Assembly: GCA_963711005.1 (NCBI GenBank)
Contig: CAVQCJ010000002.1
Coordinates: forward strand, 930,001 to 994,000
Origin: CAVQCJ01 sp963711005
GTDB lineage: Bacteria > Actinomycetota > Actinomycetes > Prado026
Length of the DNA: 64,000 bases
Direction: 5' to 3'
Each line of letters opens with the position of its first letter. Within the stretch, counting starts at the first letter, position 1. Below the pieces are notes generated by a model, which did no database searches, had not been told where the DNA came from, and was given only the letters and a program-made list of their open reading frames with translations. Of this stretch, positions 60,615 to 64,000 are shown in pieces. Position numbers and translations under genes: made by a program.

Positions 60615-60702
60615 CCGCACCGGCCGAACGGGGCCGGAGCGAGGCCGAAAGTCTACCGGAGCACCACCCGCTGCCCCGACCGCGTGCCACGAGATGCGGG
60701 AC

Positions 60703-62271
60703 TCAGGTCTGGCAGACGGTGCCGACAGCCGGCAGGGTCCCGCGGACGAGGTAGGTGTCCACCGCGTCGTCGATGCAGGTGCTTCCCCTGCGGTACGCCG
60801 TGTGCCCGTCCCCGACGCGGGTCAGCAGCCGCCCGGAGTCGAGCATCGAGGCGAGGTGCTGGGCCCACTGGTACGGCGTCGCCGGGTCGCGCGTGGTGCC
60901 GACGACCAGGATCGGTGCCGCGCCCACGGCGTGGATCTCGTGCGGGGTGTCGGTCGGAGGGACGGGCCACACCGTGCAGGGCGCGTCGCTCCAGGCGAAG
61001 TACGTCCCGAAGATCGGCGACTCGGTTGCGAACCTGGCGGCGTCGGCGCGTAGCTCGGGGATCGTCGAGTGATCCGCGCGGTCCAGGCAGTTGACCGCGA
61101 AGATGGCCTCGTTCTGGTTCGAGCTGTACGTGCCGTTGGCGTTGCGGTCGCTGTACGCGTCGGCGATGAACAGCAACGTGTTGCCGTTGCCACCGATGGC
61201 CTGGGTGAGCGCGCTGCGCAGGGCCGGCCATCCGTTGGCCTTGTCGTACAGCGGGTAGAGCAGGCCGAGCACGACGAGCGGCTGCGTGACCGCACGGCCG
61301 CTGTCGCTGCGCAGCGGGTGCGCGTCGGAGCCCGCGACGAGCTCGGCGATCTGCGCCCGGGCGTCCGCGACCGTAGGCCCGACCGGGCAGTCGCTGCGGT
61401 TGACGCAGTCGGACAGGAAGGCCGTGAGCGCGCGCTCGAACCCGCCGAGCTGCCCTTCCGAGAGCGTTGTAGCGTCGAGGGTGGGGTCGACGGCACCGTC
61501 GAGCACCAGCCGGCCGACCCTCGTCGGGAACTCCTCGGCGTAGGTGGCGCCCAGGAATGTCCCGTACGAGGCGCCGTAGTAGTTCAGCTTCGCGTCGCCG
61601 ACGACGGCCCGGATCACGTCCATGTCGCGCGCGGTGTCGACGCTGCCGACGTGCCCGAGGATCGCCGCCGACCGCTGCTCGCACCCGTCGGCGAAGTGCT
61701 TGCTGATCGCGATGAGGCCCTGCTCCTCGGCCGGGGTGTCCGGCGAGCCGTCGTACGCCAGTAGCGCGTCGAGGTCCTTGGCGTCCAGGCAGTGCACCGG
61801 CGTGCTGCTCGCGACGCCGCGCGGGTCGAAGCCGACGATGTCGTACACCGCCCGCAGCCGGGCGCTGAACGCGCTGCGGGCGTCCCGGGCGTACTGGATG
61901 CCGGACGCACCCGGCCCGCCCGGGTTGATGATCAGCGAGCCGACCCGGTGCGCCGGGTCGGTGGCCGGCAGCCGGACGAGCTTGAGGGCAAGGTGGCCGG
62001 CGGTCGGGTTCTTGTAGTCGATGGGAACGCTGAGTGCCGCGCACTGGAAGCCGTCCCCGCACTGGGTCCACTTCGGGTGCTGCGTGTAGAACGCCTGCAG
62101 CGAAGGGGTCGGGGGGACGCTGGAACCCGGCTGGGCGGTGGGGGTGTACGCCGGAGCGGCGTCGGATCCGCCGGACCCGCTGGACCCGCCGGTGCAGGCG
62201 GAGAGGGCGAGCGCGGAGGCGATAGCCGCGACGACTGCGACGGCGGCGCGGCGGGACGACAGGGGACGCAC
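60703..62271 (-). CDS. secreted TAP-like tripeptidyl aminopeptidase / alpha-beta hydrolase lipoprotein
   Basis: 522 residues. The signal peptide AAVAVVAAIASALALSACTG has a lipobox cysteine near residue 26, and a Gly/Ser linker follows. The hydrolase fold has IINPGGPGASGIQYARDARS, YDIVGFDPRGVASSTPVHCL, nucleophile elbow LNYYGASYGTFLGATYAEEF and, near the end, ILVVGTTRDPATPYQWAQHL with the catalytic Asp and VGDGHTAYRRGSTCIDDAVD with the His plus the TAP-like C-terminal domain. It cleaves N-terminal tripeptides outside the cell. It stands alone next to the tRNA. Confidence 0.88.
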   Translation of the reverse strand: MRPLSSRRAAVAVVAAIASALALSACTGGSSGSGGSDAAPAYTPTAQPGSSVPPTPSLQAFYTQHPKWTQCGDGFQCAALSVPIDYKNPTAGHLALKLVRLPATDPAHRVGSLIINPGGPGASGIQYARDARSAFSARLRAVYDIVGFDPRGVASSTPVHCLDAKDLDALLAYDGSPDTPAEEQGLIAISKHFADGCEQRSAAILGHVGSVDTARDMDVIRAVVGDAKLNYYGASYGTFLGATYAEEFPTRVGRLVLDGAVDPTLDATTLSEGQLGGFERALTAFLSDCVNRSDCPVGPTVADARAQIAELVAGSDAHPLRSDSGRAVTQPLVVLGLLYPLYDKANGWPALRSALTQAIGGNGNTLLFIADAYSDRNANGTYSSNQNEAIFAVNCLDRADHSTIPELRADAARFATESPIFGTYFAWSDAPCTVWPVPPTDTPHEIHAVGAAPILVVGTTRDPATPYQWAQHLASMLDSGRLLTRVGDGHTAYRRGSTCIDDAVDTYLVRGTLPAVGTVCQT

Positions 62272-62383
62272 GGTGCGGGTTCCTCGGGTTTCGGGCGGCC
62301 CGCACGCGGGGGCCGGAGGGGATCCAGGTTCTCACGGGTCCCTGAGCGCCCCCTGAGAGGCCGGACGGACTTACGGTGGGCCT

Positions 62384-63157
62384 GTGGACGGCATGGGCAA
62401 CCCGCGGGTGACATGGGCGGCGGGCACGGCCGGCGGAGCGGTGGCCGCCTGGCGGGCCGCGCAGTCAGGCGTCGGGCCCGGTGAGCTGGCGTACCGGCGG
62501 GACCTGGCCCGGTACGAGCGCACGGTCGGACGGCTGCGCACGCGCGCCTTCGTGGCGGCGGTAGCCGCGGTCGCGACGGCCGTCGCGGCGGTCGGCGGAC
62601 CACCCTGGTGGCTGTGCGTCACCGCGGTCTCGCTCTGGTACGGGGTGACGGGCTTCGTCCGGTTGCGGCGCACGCGGCCGCCGCAGCGGTCGGGGTACCC
62701 CACGCAATGGTCGCCGGCGCTGACGACCCGCGCGGCCCGGGGCAGCATCGGCGCCGAGGTGGCCGAACGGCTGGCCGTCGCCGAGGCCAACCTGGGCCGA
62801 GTGGTCCCGGCGGTCGAGCGGCTCTACCCGCCGGCCGGAGCCGAGCTGTCCCGAGCCGTGGACGAGGCGGCACCGCTCCTGCACCAGCAGGTCGAACGGC
62901 TCGCCGTGCTGGACCGGGTGACCCGCGAGATGGGTCCCGGTCCGGCGAGCACGGCAGCCCGGGAGGCGGCGGTGTCGGTGACCGCGCGGCTGCAGGCCGG
63001 GGTCGAGGCGTACGAGGGCCTGCTCGCAGCCGCCGCGGAGCTGCTGGGCGCACCGGACCTGGGCCGCAGCGCCGGTGAGCTGCTGGACCCGGCGGTGCAG
63101 GGGATGCAGGCGTACACGCACGGGCTCGGCGCCGCCGGCTCATCCGAGGCGAGCTGA
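62384..63157 (+). CDS. PspM-like phage shock envelope stress membrane protein
   Basis: A 257-residue protein with two close membrane helices (AFVAAVAAVATAVAAVGGPP and WWLCVTAVSLWYGVTGFVRL, residues about 55-93). A long helical cytoplasmic tail follows (EVAERLAVAEANLGRVVPAV; LLHQQVERLAVLDRVTREMG). Size and layout match actinobacterial PspM, a partner of PspA, but the pspA gene is not adjacent here. The GTG at 62384 is the likely start. Confidence 0.65.
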   Translation: MDGMGNPRVTWAAGTAGGAVAAWRAAQSGVGPGELAYRRDLARYERTVGRLRTRAFVAAVAAVATAVAAVGGPPWWLCVTAVSLWYGVTGFVRLRRTRPPQRSGYPTQWSPALTTRAARGSIGAEVAERLAVAEANLGRVVPAVERLYPPAGAELSRAVDEAAPLLHQQVERLAVLDRVTREMGPGPASTAAREAAVSVTARLQAGVEAYEGLLAAAAELLGAPDLGRSAGELLDPAVQGMQAYTHGLGAAGSSEAS

Positions 63158-63161
63158 CGCG

Positions 63162-64000
63162 TCAGCGCAGGGCGAGCGTCAGGGCCTCGACCGCGAGCAG
63201 CGGCGCGACGTTCGAAGCGACCGCGGCCCGGCAGGCGAAGATCGCGTCCACCCGCTGCAGGGTCCGCTCCGCCGTGCTGGCGCGCGCGACGGTGTCGATC
63301 TCGCGAGCCACGTCGACGTTGGCGATCCCGACCGGTGCGTCGAGCTGCTGCACGAGGACGTCGCGGTAGAAGCCGACGAGGTCGAGCAGCGCGAGGTCGA
63401 GGATGTCGCGCTGGGTACGGGTCGCGCGGCGCTTGTGCTGCTTGTCCAGGTCCTTGAGCTGCGACCGGCCCTGCGCGTCCAGCCCTCGGCTGGAGCCCTG
63501 CCCGAGCGCCACCGCCATGGCGTCGGTCTCGGCGGCGTCGCGGCCGGCGGTCGCGGCCTCCGCTTCCTCGTCCGCGGCGTCGACCAGGTTCGCGGCGGCG
63601 ACCAGGCACGCGCCGACGTCGGCCAGCGCGGCCGGGATGCGCAGCACCTCGGCCCGGCGCAGCCGGCTGCCCTCGTCGAGTGCCAGCCGGCGGGCCCGCC
63701 CGACGTGCGACTGGGCCGCCCGCGCCGCGAACGCCGCCGTCGCCGGGTCCACCCCGTCCCGACGAACCAGCACGTCGGCGACCGCGTCGACCGGGGGGGT
63801 GACCAGGCCGATCGGACGGCAGCGCGAACGGATCGTCGGCAGGACGTCCTCGAGCGACGGCGCGCACAGGATCCACACCGTGCGCGGGGCCGGCTCCTCG
63901 ATCGCCTTGAGCAGGGCGTTCGCCGGCCGCCACGCGAGGTCGGGCCCTTCGAGCCGGTCCGCGTCCTCGACCACGACGACCTGCCACCGCCCGGACGCCG
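63162..64000 (-). CDS. holB: DNA polymerase III delta' subunit, C-terminal part (N-terminus beyond the window)
   Basis: The frame is open to the window edge. It has the DEAD-like motif VVVVEDADRLEGPDLAWRPA, NALLKAIEEPAPRTVWILCA (the sensor/SRC region follows: TIRSRCRPIGLVTPPVDAVA), the conserved QSHVGRARRLALDEGSRLRR and the C-terminal collar helices (DLALLDLVGFYRDVLVQQLD). It is the clamp-loader delta' subunit. About 279 residues of the expected roughly 400 are visible; the P-loop part is off the edge. Confidence 0.92.
   Translation of the reverse strand, partial: ASGRWQVVVVEDADRLEGPDLAWRPANALLKAIEEPAPRTVWILCAPSLEDVLPTIRSRCRPIGLVTPPVDAVADVLVRRDGVDPATAAFAARAAQSHVGRARRLALDEGSRLRRAEVLRIPAALADVGACLVAAANLVDAADEEAEAATAGRDAAETDAMAVALGQGSSRGLDAQGRSQLKDLDKQHKRRATRTQRDILDLALLDLVGFYRDVLVQQLDAPVGIANVDVAREIDTVARASTAERTLQRVDAIFACRAAVASNVAPLLAVEALTLALR

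Noticed and set aside
1..64000. Prophage
   Set aside because: No capsid, terminase, portal, tail or lysis gene is recognisable anywhere in the window.

Overview
The window is GC-rich throughout, with GTG and TTG starts, SigE-family sigma and PD40 proteins, a PspM-like membrane protein and a DUF2510 protein. It comes from a soil-type actinomycete whose genus I cannot fix from sequence alone. Several genes carry frameshifts, so either the assembly has uncorrected indels or decay is common. I flag each case where two or more pieces clearly belong to one protein.

Region 1 (1-7.4 kb) holds small stress and redox genes: an ABM-type monooxygenase with a MarR regulator, a VOC protein, a DUF4062/STAND ATPase, a hemerythrin-like protein, and a MarR / FMN reductase / degraded YjdI-like Fe-S protein locus.

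Region 2 (7.5-24.5 kb) is the most unusual part. At least 16 copies of a short element (core close to AACGGCAC-N-TCGGTGCG, often preceded by GCCGGATCGGATCAGCC) lie in one orientation between small unrelated genes, often overlapping their stop codons. Cargo includes a DinB-like protein, a MafI-like remnant, ankyrin repeats, rifampin ADP-ribosyltransferase (arr), SRPBCC, VOC, GNAT, a lipoprotein, a NifX-like protein, two cyclase-domain proteins and an IS110 transposase. The left border cuts a nitroreductase-like gene. The right border is followed by a decayed tyrosine recombinase. It looks like a cassette array, but without a canonical integron attC structure.

Region 3 (24.8-36.8 kb) looks like ordinary chromosome: a secreted cell-wall-binding (CWB2) protein, a SigE-family sigma factor with a membrane-anchored PD40 partner, a Tat-type exported protein, a 1290-residue double-cyclase/ATPase/TPR regulator and a class III aminotransferase.

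Region 4 (36.85-60.58 kb) is a genomic island bounded by an intact tRNA-Thr(CGT) gene and a 43-base copy of that gene's 3' half (one mismatch), with tandem AACTGAGACCAG 12-mers inside both ends. It encodes a nearly complete route from hydroxycinnamates to central metabolism. CoA ligase and hydratase-lyase cleave the side chain, and aldehyde dehydrogenases make 4-hydroxybenzoate. PobA then makes protocatechuate, and LigAB, LigC, LigI, a GalD/LigU-type tautomerase, LigJ and LigK carry out 4,5-cleavage to pyruvate and oxaloacetate. A Liv-type ABC importer, two IclR regulators and one MarR regulator belong to the same set. The stretch from 46 to 53 kb is dense with frameshifts.

Region 5 (60.6-64 kb) returns to core genome: the tRNA, a secreted TAP-like peptidase, a PspM-like protein and the start-truncated DNA polymerase III delta' subunit.
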